Of a stretch of DNA of 64,000 nt, positions 34,834-44,229 are shown piece by piece. The position numbers and the translations under genes are program-made. Position 1 is the stretch's first letter. Each line of letters starts with the position of its first letter. The DNA comes from Clostridium sp. OF03-18AA (GTDB lineage Bacteria > Bacillota > Clostridia > Lachnospirales > Lachnospiraceae): NCBI RefSeq assembly GCF_003478035.1, contig NZ_QUEP01000002.1, positions 310,001-374,000 on the forward strand, in the 5' to 3' direction. Under the pieces are notes generated by a model that was not told where the DNA came from, ran no database searches, and saw only the letters and a list, made by a program, of their open reading frames with translations.

Positions 34834-35583
34834 ATGATAAAAACGATTCAAAGACGTCTGGACGCGATCCTGCATTGGAATATTTCCTTTGTGGGCGGTT
34901 TCCTCGGCGGTTATGCAATCCTTTCCCATGCCGGAGTCTTCGGCTCCGCACAGACGGGAAACCTGATGGAGATGGCTTCGAACGTCCGATTTATGGAATG
35001 GGAGGAATTGGGACTCCGTCTGCTGGCGATGGTGATCTTCGCCTGCGGTGTGATCGCCTCCTATATGCTGACAAACTATACAAACTTACATATGCGGAAG
35101 CTGGCGATCTGGGTGGATGCGGCCGGTCTCGGACTTACGGCCCTGCTGCCGGATTGGTTCTCGCCGATTGCGGGTGTTTACCCGATCTTTTTCTGTTCGG
35201 CATTCCAGTGGGGTGTATATTCCGGCGCAGATGGTTTCAACAGCGCGACGGTCTTCATCACAAACAACTTCAAACAATCCGTCCTCGGCTGGACGCAGTA
35301 TGCGTTGACGAAAGATAAAGAATTTAAGAGAAAAGCGGTGCTCTACAGCAACACGGTACTTATGTTCTTCCTTGGCGCTCTCCTCGGTGTCACCGGTGTA
35401 GCTGCCTTCGGCAACGCCCTCGGCGCCTGCGTAGGCTTTATTCCCCTTGCTGTCGCCCGGATCTTTATCAGCATCGGTGAACTTCCGGTAGAAGATGAGA
35501 CTCCGGAGGAGACAGAGGAAGAGGCAGAAGAGATGCTGGAAGAGGCGAAGATTCTGGAGAAGGAAGAGAAGAAGAAAATTTAA
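34834..35583 (+). CDS. DUF1275 (YoaK-like) membrane protein
   Basis: 249 residues from ATG 34834, preceded by AGAAAGGCGG; the frame is open from 34810 but that start overlaps the ribosome binding site. About six membrane segments are visible, for example WNISFVGGFLGGYAILSHAG, LGLRLLAMVIFACGVIASYM and NTVLMFFLGALLGVTGV, with SAQTGNLMEMA as the family motif. The C-terminal 30 residues are almost only Glu, Lys and Thr and should lie in the cytosol. DUF1275 proteins are transporter-like but their substrate is unknown. Base composition is close to the chromosomal genes after 46.9 kb and unlike the prophage. Confidence 0.8.
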   Translation: MIKTIQRRLDAILHWNISFVGGFLGGYAILSHAGVFGSAQTGNLMEMASNVRFMEWEELGLRLLAMVIFACGVIASYMLTNYTNLHMRKLAIWVDAAGLGLTALLPDWFSPIAGVYPIFFCSAFQWGVYSGADGFNSATVFITNNFKQSVLGWTQYALTKDKEFKRKAVLYSNTVLMFFLGALLGVTGVAAFGNALGACVGFIPLAVARIFISIGELPVEDETPEETEEEAEEMLEEAKILEKEEKKKI

Positions 35584-35610
35584 AAATTGTATATTTGATG
35601 AATGGGAATG

Positions 35611-35648
35611 GGCAGTTGATTCAGGGATGGGTCGGCTGCCTGTTTTGT
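35611..35648 (+). terminator. Probable terminator of the DUF1275 gene
   Basis: GGCAGTTGA (35611-35619) can pair with TCGGCTGCC (35632-35640), two G-T pairs included, followed by TGTTTTGTG. It lies 28 bp after the stop codon. Confidence 0.5.
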
Positions 35649-35671
35649 GTAACAGAGGAAATACGGGTATC

Positions 35672-35893
35672 CGAAATAAGTGTTTGAAACTGCTTATATG
35701 GATACCTTTTTCTTATATTCGTTTGGTCGCAATAAGTGGTTGAAAATCAGCTCGTGGGAAATATATGATATCTCAATAACTGGTTGAAAAAGAGAATCAT
35801 AAGAATAAAAAATCCACGGCCTAAAAAATAGTGTTCAGGTTGAAAACTACTATTTTTGTAAACCGTGGAAATTTGATCTTTAGGTTGAAAATT
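35672..35893. repeat. Left end of the R-M transposon: cluster of terminal-type repeats
   Basis: Direct copies of AATAAGTGGTTGAAAA-type sequence occur at 35675-35690 (degenerate: AATAAGTGTTTGAAAC), 35728-35746 (CGCAATAAGTGGTTGAAAA) and 35772-35791 (CTCAATAACTGGTTGAAAAA), with half sites TTCAGGTTGAAAAC at 35834 and TTTAGGTTGAAAATT at 35879. Inverted copies lie at 46363-46584. The pairs 35728/46565 (19 bp) and 35772/46419 (20 bp) are perfect inverted repeats. The pattern of several transposase-binding-like sites at each end suggests element termini. No 8-bp target duplication could be seen. The 308-bp stretch 35584-35891 otherwise holds only terminators. Confidence 0.7.
35803..35868 (-). terminator. 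Terminator of the R-M/transposase operon
   Basis: Nested stems CCACGG/CCGTGG (35814-35819 with 35863-35868) and AAAATAGT/ACTATTTT (35825-35832 with 35849-35856) lie 24 bp beyond the transposase stop. On the minus strand the structure is followed by ATTTTTTATT (35813-35804), so it should end transcripts from hsdM to tnp. One half-site repeat is in its loop. Confidence 0.65.
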
Positions 35894-37262
35894 ATTCTTC
35901 TTCTGGATTTGGGAATGGCTCATAGTCATCCTCAAGATCCTCATCTTCATCCTCCTTGGCACTTTCAAAATGAAAGACAGGCTGATCTTCCGGGATGACT
36001 GGTCCTACATCTATAAGACAGTTTTCGAGCATTGCACGAAGGTTTGTTTTTCGGTATAGCGTTCTTGCGCGTAGGACTTCAAAAGAATATCCACGTCCAC
36101 GCAGATTATTCTCGCGAATGAGTCTGTTGGTACATTCCGTGTAGCCGTTGGAAATTGCAATAGGGCAATTCCAGTAGGCAAAGATCTGATCTTCAAAACG
36201 ATGAACCGTAGCAGCAAGTTCACGGAACTTATCGTATATCGCATCCTTCGGAATGGATTGCTCCCATTGTTTAAATGCCTTCTTTGCATTATCCTTTGAT
36301 GATGGGTTTTCATCATAAATATTAAAAAAGTCTTCTTTAAGGTCAAAGGCTGTTGCAAGAGGAGCAAGCTCAGGATTACTTCGCGCCGCTTTGATTTTAG
36401 CTGCGTCTTCAGGATCGAGGTCTTTAAGCCGTGTTTTCAAAGTATAGGCAAGTCCTTTTTTAGTTTTGATACGATCTACACGGGCCATCCCTTTCTGAAT
36501 TTCACGTCTTACAGCATCGACCGCTTCATTTGCCTTCATAACAACGTGAAAATGGTCAATCGCCCATCTTGCATTCGGCATAGCATCTGATATCGATTTC
36601 TCAAATGGACGAGACATGTCAGAACATACCCATTGCACCTTTTCTCTGTCTCTGAGACCCATGAAATATTCTGTCAGAGTTTTCTGATTGCGTCCTTGAA
36701 GAATATCGTATAATGTACGATGCTCGATATCCGTAATAACTGTGAGTTCATCAAGTTTTTTTACCTTTATTTCATCAATGCCGATGAAAGTAGGCGTTTT
36801 GAAACGAAGATTCTTGCGATTATCCTCTAAAAAATCAACAAATACATTTTTTACTGTATTTGGGCTTAATACAAAATCAATCGCAGCATCTTCAAATGTT
36901 GTTCTCATGGAATGTTCCGTAAGAGCAAGAAGTGCACGTCTTGTCATTTTATGGTTTTCATCGACATTATAAAGCTCTGGCGTCCATATATGCTTCTTAT
37001 TACCTTCATTTCGGCAACGCATACGAGGTATCTCAATATTCAGAACAACCGGACACCCCTGTAACGGAGTGTCGTTTACCTGTAATGTTCTTTTGCCGTG
37101 TTTATATAAAGGATTTCCGCATACGGGACATACAGCAGGGATATCCCCACTGTATGTCAGAGAAATACGCTTGTAATGTTTAGCCTTATCATACACATCT
37201 TCAATGCCTTCGATATTATAATCTTTAAAGCCGAGGAGCATTAAAGCCATATTATCTGCCAT
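35892..37262 (-). mobile_element. ISL3-like transposase gene, last gene of the type I R-M operon
   Basis: 456 residues from ATG at 37262; its AAGGAG ribosome binding site is made of the last sense codons of hsdR (AAC AAG GAG TAA). The longer frame from 37307 would overlap hsdR and has no site. Motifs: zinc finger CPVCGNPLYKHG with later CRNEGNKKHIW, the ISL3 DDE core FIGIDEIKVKK, WVCSDMSRPFEKSISDAMPN, DHFHVVMKANEAVD, and the final YTECTNRLIRENNLRGRGYSF with the catalytic Glu. The C-terminus is an unusual acidic tail (DEDEDLEDDYEPFPNPEEE). Coupling to hsdR means the transposase is expressed only with the restriction operon. Confidence 0.85.
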
Positions 37263-37266
37263 CTGT

Positions 37267-40200
37267 TTACTCCTTGTTATTTGCGTACTCAGAGATCTCT
37301 TCGACATCCAAGTGTTTCTTTTTATTTACAAGATCGTAAATCATTTCTGCAATCGGTCTGATCGCCTGTGGATCATCCAGAATCTGCGTTGCGAGCTGTC
37401 CGAGTTCATTATTCTTAAGTGACAATGCGGCCACCTTAATGATGTTCTCCAGTCTGCCGTCTGCAATGATTGCTTCACGGCTGTTGGTAGAGTTGCGGAT
37501 CTGGATACGGCTTACATCATCCGCAGATACAGAATCAACAATCGCATTTACCGTTCTTGCTCCATCTACAGGGCTGACATCCTCACCGAATGCCTCATTC
37601 AGCTTCGCAATGACTTCCTTAAGCGTTGTACGCTTCTTTTTGGACGTTCCAGCGCCACCGCCCATTGGACGAAGAACGGCAGGATCATCCTGTTCTGACG
37701 GCGCGTGAGTCAGTTCACTGATGCGGTAATCAGACAGTACAAGACTTGAAATATCGATCTCTTCAAGCGGTGTACCATCAAGACGCTTCAGTAAAAGCTT
37801 CGCAAATCCATAGAAAATCTCAAGGTCAGGCTCTCCAAGGTCTACAATCTGAGATATATAGGTATATGCGGAACAGTATTTCTTTAAGTCCTTCTTAAAA
37901 TCAAGCAGGCTTTCCTGTTCTTTAGAAATGATTTCAATCTGTCCTTTGGCTGTTTCAAGTAAATCCTTGTTACCCGTTCTTTCTGCTTCTTCTTTATTTG
38001 CAGACCATGTAGCATAAGCATTATGATTTGCCTTGTAAGCGTTATTCCATCTTTCAGCCGGAGCAGATACTGACATGAAAAGCTTTTTCCGGTAAGCATC
38101 CTTCATGGATGCAGAGAGAGCATCAATGGACTTATAGCGAATCACTTTATATGTATCGATCTCATTCTGAGTATAGAGATCCCGCTCATCAAGGCGTTTC
38201 TTCGTGTCATAGACGATCTCAAGCCTCTGAGCGTGTTCCATCTTTGCGCCGTGATCGTACTTTGCAAACGCTCTTTCAACGGTATCCGGGTCATTTACAA
38301 AATCGACAATAAACACATGATCCTTACCGGAGAAGGTGCGGTTCAGTCGGGAATAGGTCTGCACGATTTCGATATCATTGCAAAGAGACTTGTCAATGTA
38401 CATAGCGCAGAGCTTTGGCTGATTAAAACCGGTCTGGAACTTATCACATACGATCATAATGCGGTTCTCAGGCTTATCGAATGCAACATCTACCTTCTGC
38501 CAGCCAATATTATTTGAATTCTCTTCCGTATAATCGTAATCTCTGCGGATGGCTGCGAATGGATTCTCTTTTAAATAATCAAATTCCGTGATGGTGCTTT
38601 CGTCTTCATCCATGATTGCTGTTGCGCCGTTTACCTTGCCAGAGAAAGCAACAAGTGGTTCTCCCGGAACCTGAAAGCGAATTGCATCTGCGACCTGTTC
38701 CCGGTCATACTCAGGATGTGCGTGTAAATACGCTTCAATCGCATACTTATAGCGGATAACCGCTGGACGTGAAGAAGCTACAATCATTGCCTTTGCCTGT
38801 CCGCCAAGCATCTTGGAAACATTCTTCATAAAATGCTCGATGATAAATTGTGCCTTCTGCATGACGTTTGTCGGGTGCAGGGATTCCCACATGGCAATCG
38901 TACGCATCGCAGCGCGTTCATCTACAAGTTTATCGGAAGCGAGTTCATCTTTCAGCTGATAAGCTGTTTTATAAGGCATATACCCTTTCAGGACATCCAG
39001 AATATATCCTTCTTCAATCGCCTGCCGCATCGGATAAAGATCAAAAGACTCTGGAATCGGTCGCCCAGTCTTCTGATCAATCTTTTCGGAATCACGCCCA
39101 AACAGTGTTTTTGTTTCCGGCTTTGGTGTAGCGGTGTAAGCAAAGAAAGATACGTTTTCCGGCCATGAGCGGTCATTCTGTTCTTTCTGGAAGTATGCAA
39201 GGATCATTTCCTCATCCGTAACGCCTGCATCAGGTTCGCCGGTCTTTTTTGTCTTTTCTTTCGCTGCAAGTTTTAAAGCCGCCTTCATTTTTCCTGCAAA
39301 CTGTCCGGTCTGAGAAGAGTGTGCTTCATCAATAAGAACCGCAAAATTTGCACCGGTCAGCATATCATCTGTCGCAATCGCATCGAGTGCAAACGGGAAT
39401 GTCTGAAGGGTAACAACGATAATTTCTTTACGCTGATGAAGTGCCTCGGCAAGCTGCTTATTCTTTGCTCCCTGTGAGCGCGTATCCGCATCTCCACCGA
39501 TCATTTCAATAAGTCCAGGTGTCTTTTTAAGCTGCTTGATCGTTCCTTTAATGTTGGAGTCCAAGCCTACACGGTCCGTAACGACAATAACAGATGAGAA
39601 TACCTTATCCCCATCCGGTTTCCGAAGATTGATCAACTCGTGTGCGGTCCATGAGATTGTTTCCGTCTTGCCGGAACCTGCGGAATGTTCAATCAGATAC
39701 CGCCGTCCGACACCGTGGTTCTTTACATCATTTAAGCATTTCGTTACACAGCTCCACTGATGGAAACGTGGGAATAACTGTGTGCGGACTTCCTTTAAGC
39801 GTCCTGTAGCATCCTCTTTCTTAGAAACATTCTCAAAAATAAAATCATGGAAGATACGAAGCCAGTTTTCCTTCTGACAGATTTCGTTCCAGAAATATCC
39901 GGTTGGATAATCAGTATCGCCTTCCTGCATTGGATCGTTACCGGCATGTCCATCCGATGTGCCCTTATTGAACGGAAGGAAACGCGGAACCTCCGGCTCA
40001 AGATTCGTACACATCCAGATTTCTGACTCTGAAATAGCGAAATGCACCACGGCACCACGCTTATACATGAGAAGAGGATTCTTTCTCCTGGTTCCCGGCT
40101 CGATTGGCTTTCTCTGAGTCTGATATTCTTCGATAGCGTCATAAACCGTCTGCGTAAGTTCTGTCTTTACTTCTGCTGTTGCAACCGGAATACCATTGAT

Positions 40201-40644
40201 AAAGAACACTAAATCAAGCGACTTGTTGCCAGCCGTCTGATAATGGACCTGATGCATGACACGAAGGATATTGGCGTCATACTTTTCCTTGATATTCGGG
40301 ATACGTACATCATCCGGGTAATGACCGGAGCACTCAATCGTCTGATATCCGGCCATAAAGAATCCATTTCGAAGCGTCTGTACTGTACCATCCACTTCAA
40401 GACTATGTACGAGATTCTTTTCGAGGTTTGACTTCCAACTGCCACCAAGGTCTTTCTTCATCTTTTCGATCTTCTGCGGAGCAGTAGCCATGATATAGCT
40501 GATAAAATCATCCATATAAAGCGCAGTATCTGCGTCAAAGCCGTTATCATTTTCGCTGATTTGCCATCCGCTGTCCGACAGCTCATTCAGCTTCCGGCTT
40601 ATATAATGTTCAAAGTTTGTTTCAAGTCTAAGATCATCAGGCAT
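37267..40644 (-). CDS. hsdR: Type I restriction enzyme R subunit (HsdR)
   Basis: 1125 residues, ATG 40644 after AAGGAGGG. The N-terminal nuclease domain contains LVFFINGIPVATAEVK (PD-ExK type; Glu158, Lys160). The SF2 translocase carries Walker A GSGKT (323-327) and DEAH (439-442), with helicase motifs VDFVNDPDTVERAF and TYSRLNRTFSGKDHVFIVD later. The C-terminal helical part binds the methylase. HsdR cleaves unmodified DNA after ATP-driven translocation when bound to HsdM and HsdS. It is separated from hsdS by two extra genes, which is not the standard order hsdR-hsdM-hsdS or hsdM-hsdS-hsdR. Confidence 0.95.
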   Translation of the reverse strand: MPDDLRLETNFEHYISRKLNELSDSGWQISENDNGFDADTALYMDDFISYIMATAPQKIEKMKKDLGGSWKSNLEKNLVHSLEVDGTVQTLRNGFFMAGYQTIECSGHYPDDVRIPNIKEKYDANILRVMHQVHYQTAGNKSLDLVFFINGIPVATAEVKTELTQTVYDAIEEYQTQRKPIEPGTRRKNPLLMYKRGAVVHFAISESEIWMCTNLEPEVPRFLPFNKGTSDGHAGNDPMQEGDTDYPTGYFWNEICQKENWLRIFHDFIFENVSKKEDATGRLKEVRTQLFPRFHQWSCVTKCLNDVKNHGVGRRYLIEHSAGSGKTETISWTAHELINLRKPDGDKVFSSVIVVTDRVGLDSNIKGTIKQLKKTPGLIEMIGGDADTRSQGAKNKQLAEALHQRKEIIVVTLQTFPFALDAIATDDMLTGANFAVLIDEAHSSQTGQFAGKMKAALKLAAKEKTKKTGEPDAGVTDEEMILAYFQKEQNDRSWPENVSFFAYTATPKPETKTLFGRDSEKIDQKTGRPIPESFDLYPMRQAIEEGYILDVLKGYMPYKTAYQLKDELASDKLVDERAAMRTIAMWESLHPTNVMQKAQFIIEHFMKNVSKMLGGQAKAMIVASSRPAVIRYKYAIEAYLHAHPEYDREQVADAIRFQVPGEPLVAFSGKVNGATAIMDEDESTITEFDYLKENPFAAIRRDYDYTEENSNNIGWQKVDVAFDKPENRIMIVCDKFQTGFNQPKLCAMYIDKSLCNDIEIVQTYSRLNRTFSGKDHVFIVDFVNDPDTVERAFAKYDHGAKMEHAQRLEIVYDTKKRLDERDLYTQNEIDTYKVIRYKSIDALSASMKDAYRKKLFMSVSAPAERWNNAYKANHNAYATWSANKEEAERTGNKDLLETAKGQIEIISKEQESLLDFKKDLKKYCSAYTYISQIVDLGEPDLEIFYGFAKLLLKRLDGTPLEEIDISSLVLSDYRISELTHAPSEQDDPAVLRPMGGGAGTSKKKRTTLKEVIAKLNEAFGEDVSPVDGARTVNAIVDSVSADDVSRIQIRNSTNSREAIIADGRLENIIKVAALSLKNNELGQLATQILDDPQAIRPIAEMIYDLVNKKKHLDVEEISEYANNKE

Positions 40645-40658
40645 TTTTCTTACCCTCC

Positions 40659-42032
40659 TTATCTGAGATAATAGGCAGCCTGTCTGCCAAGGTTTTCTGT
40701 AAGTGCTGCTTCAAATGCTCTTGATACATCACCGCATCTGCTTGCGGCATGTGTGCATTCATGAATCAATGTTCCGGCAAAGCTCTCAATAGACTGGAGC
40801 TGCGACCGTCGAATCCAGATGGTGCGTGTTTTGGCATCCCATAAACCTAATGTAATGGTTTTCTTTTCATCTGTGTATAATTCTTCTGATATTTTTACAC
40901 TTGCAATCACACCCGGAAGCCCATTCATAAATGCTAAAATTTCAGGCATCATGTTGTAAACTTCCTGTTCCGCCGGTGTGAGATCGGAGATATTTAAGGC
41001 ATCACCGGAGAAAGCGTTATTTTTACTCTGATTATATTTCTCCAGTGTCATAACTGTACGGATCGATTTCGCCTTTTCTTTCAGCTTATCTGGAATAATA
41101 AAAATCTGATATCCTTCATCCTGTGCATCCGATACTTCGGCACGGCGTTTGACCGCCTCATCACCTGTAATAAACAGGAGCTTGTCATTTTTACGGGAAA
41201 GCTGTTCAAGGACGTAAAGCTGCACATCGATCCAGTTCATTTCATCATGTCCGCTGCCTTTCGTGACCTGTTCAAGATCATGCACATAGGCTCTGAGAAT
41301 AACTTCATCTTCAACGCTTTTTACGATGTTTTTGATAGAGTCCGTGTAAGCTGCACGTCCAACATTATCACGTTCACGGTTGAGGGCTTTCCGAAGTTTA
41401 TTTGGAAGATTCGTGATGTTGTAAGAGAAGAGAAAATTGCTTTCTTCCGCTACCTTCACGCCATGAATGTAGATGCCTGCATTTGCATGAATCGGCTTTT
41501 CAAGAACCGCACCAAAACCCGTATCTTCCAGTATGGTTTCATGCGAAAAGCAGAGAAAAAGGTTCTTTGCCTTTTCGATATCCTTATCTGTACAGCCATC
41601 AAGTGAAACATCCGTTCCGACCATGTTTAGATCATCTGGATCTGCAATTTCAGCGTGAAGCGTCATAACATCATCAAATCCAGCCTTTTTCATCTGCTTC
41701 AGCGTGATCACTCCATAACAGGAACGGATTGTCACATGAATCCCGTTACGATAGAACACGGCAAGAGAGTCTTTTAAGCCAACACCAAACTTTCCAATAA
41801 GTCCTTCAGCAGAGAGTTTTTCGTCATTCTCATTCTGTGTAAGATGATGGTAGTTGAGGCCCCTTCCATAATCCGTGATATGCCAGATGCCGTTTTCTTT
41901 ATGGATACTGATGTCTTGGGTTCTGGTCAGTTTCTGTTCATCCAGAGCATTTGCAATGATCTCACGGACGGCATGGTAGACTTCCCAGTTTTCCAGTATC
42001 TTTTCTATGTTGAGGTCAAATTCTTTTACCAT
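40659..42032 (-). CDS. GHKL-type ATPase fused to HExxH metalloprotease-like C-terminus
   Basis: 457 residues from ATG 42032, about 9 nt after AAGGGG; an upstream in-frame ATG at 42065 lacks a site. The first 200 residues are a Hsp90/histidine-kinase-like ATPase: REIIANALDEQK (N box), HITDYGRGLNYHHL (G1), GKFGVGLKDSLAVFY (G2). The central region is of unknown fold. The C-terminal 60 residues contain GTLIHECTHAASRCGDVS, with HECTH at 424-428 and SRAFEAALTENLG after it, a zincin motif with a possible Glu ligand. It lies inside the hsd operon between a membrane protein and hsdR. A regulatory protease acting on the R-M complex, or a separate defence effector, is possible; no function is known to me. 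Confidence 0.75.
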   Translation of the reverse strand: MVKEFDLNIEKILENWEVYHAVREIIANALDEQKLTRTQDISIHKENGIWHITDYGRGLNYHHLTQNENDEKLSAEGLIGKFGVGLKDSLAVFYRNGIHVTIRSCYGVITLKQMKKAGFDDVMTLHAEIADPDDLNMVGTDVSLDGCTDKDIEKAKNLFLCFSHETILEDTGFGAVLEKPIHANAGIYIHGVKVAEESNFLFSYNITNLPNKLRKALNRERDNVGRAAYTDSIKNIVKSVEDEVILRAYVHDLEQVTKGSGHDEMNWIDVQLYVLEQLSRKNDKLLFITGDEAVKRRAEVSDAQDEGYQIFIIPDKLKEKAKSIRTVMTLEKYNQSKNNAFSGDALNISDLTPAEQEVYNMMPEILAFMNGLPGVIASVKISEELYTDEKKTITLGLWDAKTRTIWIRRSQLQSIESFAGTLIHECTHAASRCGDVSRAFEAALTENLGRQAAYYLR

Positions 42033-42930
42033 TCGAATCATCCCCTTTGTTACAATATGGACCATAAATTGCGATACTGTGTAATGCTGTTAAGAAGGCA
42101 TCTTCCATATATCGGATACCGTTGTAATCATATACATACCCTGCGTTTTCATAAATTTCTTGATTCTTGTTTAAATAGCAAGGTACGTATTCAGCAATAA
42201 TGCAGCACAGATAGCAAATTAGAATTTCATCCGCTTCAACAGGAATACCTAAACTTGTTGGCTCATTAGCAAGCCTTGAAATTGGCTGTTTATCTGCTTC
42301 ATACGCTAACAAGTTTGTGATATGTGTTTCATAATCCATATCTTTATTATTTAATGATTTTGACATCTTCCCAAGGGGAGAATTTAATCGCTTTCTCTGT
42401 TCTTCATCTATTGCACACCGGACATTAGGTACATCTTTTTCTCCATGATGCAATAAAGCCCGTTCCAAATATTTCCCGCCATCATAAAACAGACTTTTAT
42501 CATTTGGACAATACTCTTTAATTTCTTTTTGCAATTTATCAAGGCATTCCGAAAAATAGTGATTACCTTTATTGCAAGGAATATCAATATCACAGCGAGT
42601 GAGAATAGATTTCTGCACATCCTCCGGCAAACCACAAAACTCTCTGTAAATCTCACGTCTATACGGATACACAGGGTTATACTGATAAGCAGCTATGCAA
42701 AGTGGTAAAAGACGAATTTCGGCTTCGTTACCACCCACACTGTATTTCTGAATGAAGCGGGTTGTTTCTGCATATATCTCATCGTTATGCCGTTTTTCGT
42801 CACGTTCATCCTGTCGTTTTTCAAATGCCTCCATACGATTACTCTGTTTTATTTGACAGCCTCCGATGATAACGGCAACAAGCAAGCTGATAACGGCAAT
42901 AACTAAGCCCACCACTGTAGCAACATCCAT
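42016..42930 (-). CDS. Membrane-anchored protein of unknown function in the R-M operon
   Basis: 304 residues, ATG 42930 directly after the hsdS stop, with GAGGTG inside the end of hsdS. One N-terminal membrane segment (VATVVGLVIAVISLLVAVII, residues 3-24) is followed by a charged coiled-coil stretch (MEAFEKRQDERDEKRHNDE) and a soluble helical domain with eight Cys. The stop overlaps the ATPase gene by 17 bp. No family recognised. The N-in single anchor places the body in the cytoplasm, possibly tethering the ATPase or the restriction complex to the membrane; this is a guess from topology. Confidence 0.65.
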   Translation of the reverse strand: MDVATVVGLVIAVISLLVAVIIGGCQIKQSNRMEAFEKRQDERDEKRHNDEIYAETTRFIQKYSVGGNEAEIRLLPLCIAAYQYNPVYPYRREIYREFCGLPEDVQKSILTRCDIDIPCNKGNHYFSECLDKLQKEIKEYCPNDKSLFYDGGKYLERALLHHGEKDVPNVRCAIDEEQRKRLNSPLGKMSKSLNNKDMDYETHITNLLAYEADKQPISRLANEPTSLGIPVEADEILICYLCCIIAEYVPCYLNKNQEIYENAGYVYDYNGIRYMEDAFLTALHSIAIYGPYCNKGDDSNGKRI

Positions 42931-44229
42931 TTATATCACCTCATTTCTACAATCAATCTTTCCTGTTACTGCATAGTAAATGAGAGATTTCTTATATTCT
43001 TCCCATTTGGCTATTGCCATTTGTTTTTTTTGAATCAAAACCATTATGGCATTTACCTTCGATTCAAGATAATTCGCTATCTGCTTTTGCTCAGTTAATG
43101 GAATAACAAATAAAGGTATCTGTATAAAATGTGAGTACCTCATAGCTTGCCCATCACGAACAAAATTCGAGGTGCTCTGCAATGCGTTAATATACTTGCT
43201 CGATTTAAAAAACCAACGATAAAATGGTGGATATACATACTTTGTATTTGGAATAAGCATTACATAAGCTGAGCTAATGCAGCCTCGTTTTTCACTATAT
43301 TCAAGTCCACCTTGAAAGCTTCTCATACTAATGACAAAATCGTTAGGTTCTACATGCTTCAAAATACTAAAATCACGTATAACTGCAACAACCCTTGAAC
43401 CAGTTGCTTTTGTGTACTCATCTTGATAAATAATCCCATGCTCTTGACTTGCTGTCAGTTGTTTATCACCTGGCAAGATTCTTTCTGTTCGTTGCGAAAA
43501 AAGAGCTTTGGGGTTAACAACGCTCCAGTGCTCCGGGATCTGCGGGCACCATTCCACACCAGAATCCTTCATCTTCGCATTCGGGTCAATTCCCTTGGTA
43601 ACTGCCTTTGTAATGACTGCTTTCTTGTATTCTTCCAGTTTTTCAATCGATTTCTTCGTCTTTTCGATGGCGGTGTCGATAGCAGTGCATTTGCGGTCGA
43701 GGAAGTGGACGATTTGCTGCTGCTCGGTAGGGGATGGACATAAATACGTTTGTTCTCGTACTTTATCTTGACTTATATTTGGTTGTCCTCCTCCTACAGA
43801 TTTACGTATAAAATCAGTTTTGCAAACTTCCAACCAATATTTTAAATAGTCAATATTATTATTATCATTTGGTTTAATTATACAACACGCTTGATTGGTG
43901 CATGCGTCTATCGAAGCTATAGATACATTGCCAACCGAAGCACCATACATTGCTATCACAATGTATGGTTTATGATAAATTTTCAGTGCAGAGCACCTTT
44001 GAATTGCTTGTTCTGTGACTGTTTTTGATGTTTTTGTTATTATTGGTGTATTATATAAATCTCCACTCTGTATCCACGCAATATTTCCATCATAAAAATT
44101 TGAGTTATCACTATTTGGCGTTGTTCCGCTTCCCATTTGGACAACTGCATGTTTTATTCTCTTGACGTCCCAATCTTCCGGTATCTCCCCGATCCATTCC
44201 ACACCAGAGTCTTTCATTTCCCTGCTCAT
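42931..44229 (-). CDS. hsdS: Type I restriction specificity subunit (HsdS)
   Basis: 432 residues with ATG overlapping the hsdM stop by four bases. Two target recognition domains are seen. Each begins with the conserved phrase: SGVEWIGEIPEDWDVKRIK (residue 8) and SGVEWCPQIPEHWSVVNPK (near 225). Each ends with a conserved helix region: EQQQIVHFLDRKCTAIDTAIEKT and EQKQIANYLESKVNAIMVLIQKK. HsdS selects the bipartite DNA target. The TRD DNA between the conserved helices is more AT rich than hsdM and hsdR, as is common for exchanged TRDs. Confidence 0.93.
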   Translation of the reverse strand: MSREMKDSGVEWIGEIPEDWDVKRIKHAVVQMGSGTTPNSDNSNFYDGNIAWIQSGDLYNTPIITKTSKTVTEQAIQRCSALKIYHKPYIVIAMYGASVGNVSIASIDACTNQACCIIKPNDNNNIDYLKYWLEVCKTDFIRKSVGGGQPNISQDKVREQTYLCPSPTEQQQIVHFLDRKCTAIDTAIEKTKKSIEKLEEYKKAVITKAVTKGIDPNAKMKDSGVEWCPQIPEHWSVVNPKALFSQRTERILPGDKQLTASQEHGIIYQDEYTKATGSRVVAVIRDFSILKHVEPNDFVISMRSFQGGLEYSEKRGCISSAYVMLIPNTKYVYPPFYRWFFKSSKYINALQSTSNFVRDGQAMRYSHFIQIPLFVIPLTEQKQIANYLESKVNAIMVLIQKKQMAIAKWEEYKKSLIYYAVTGKIDCRNEVI

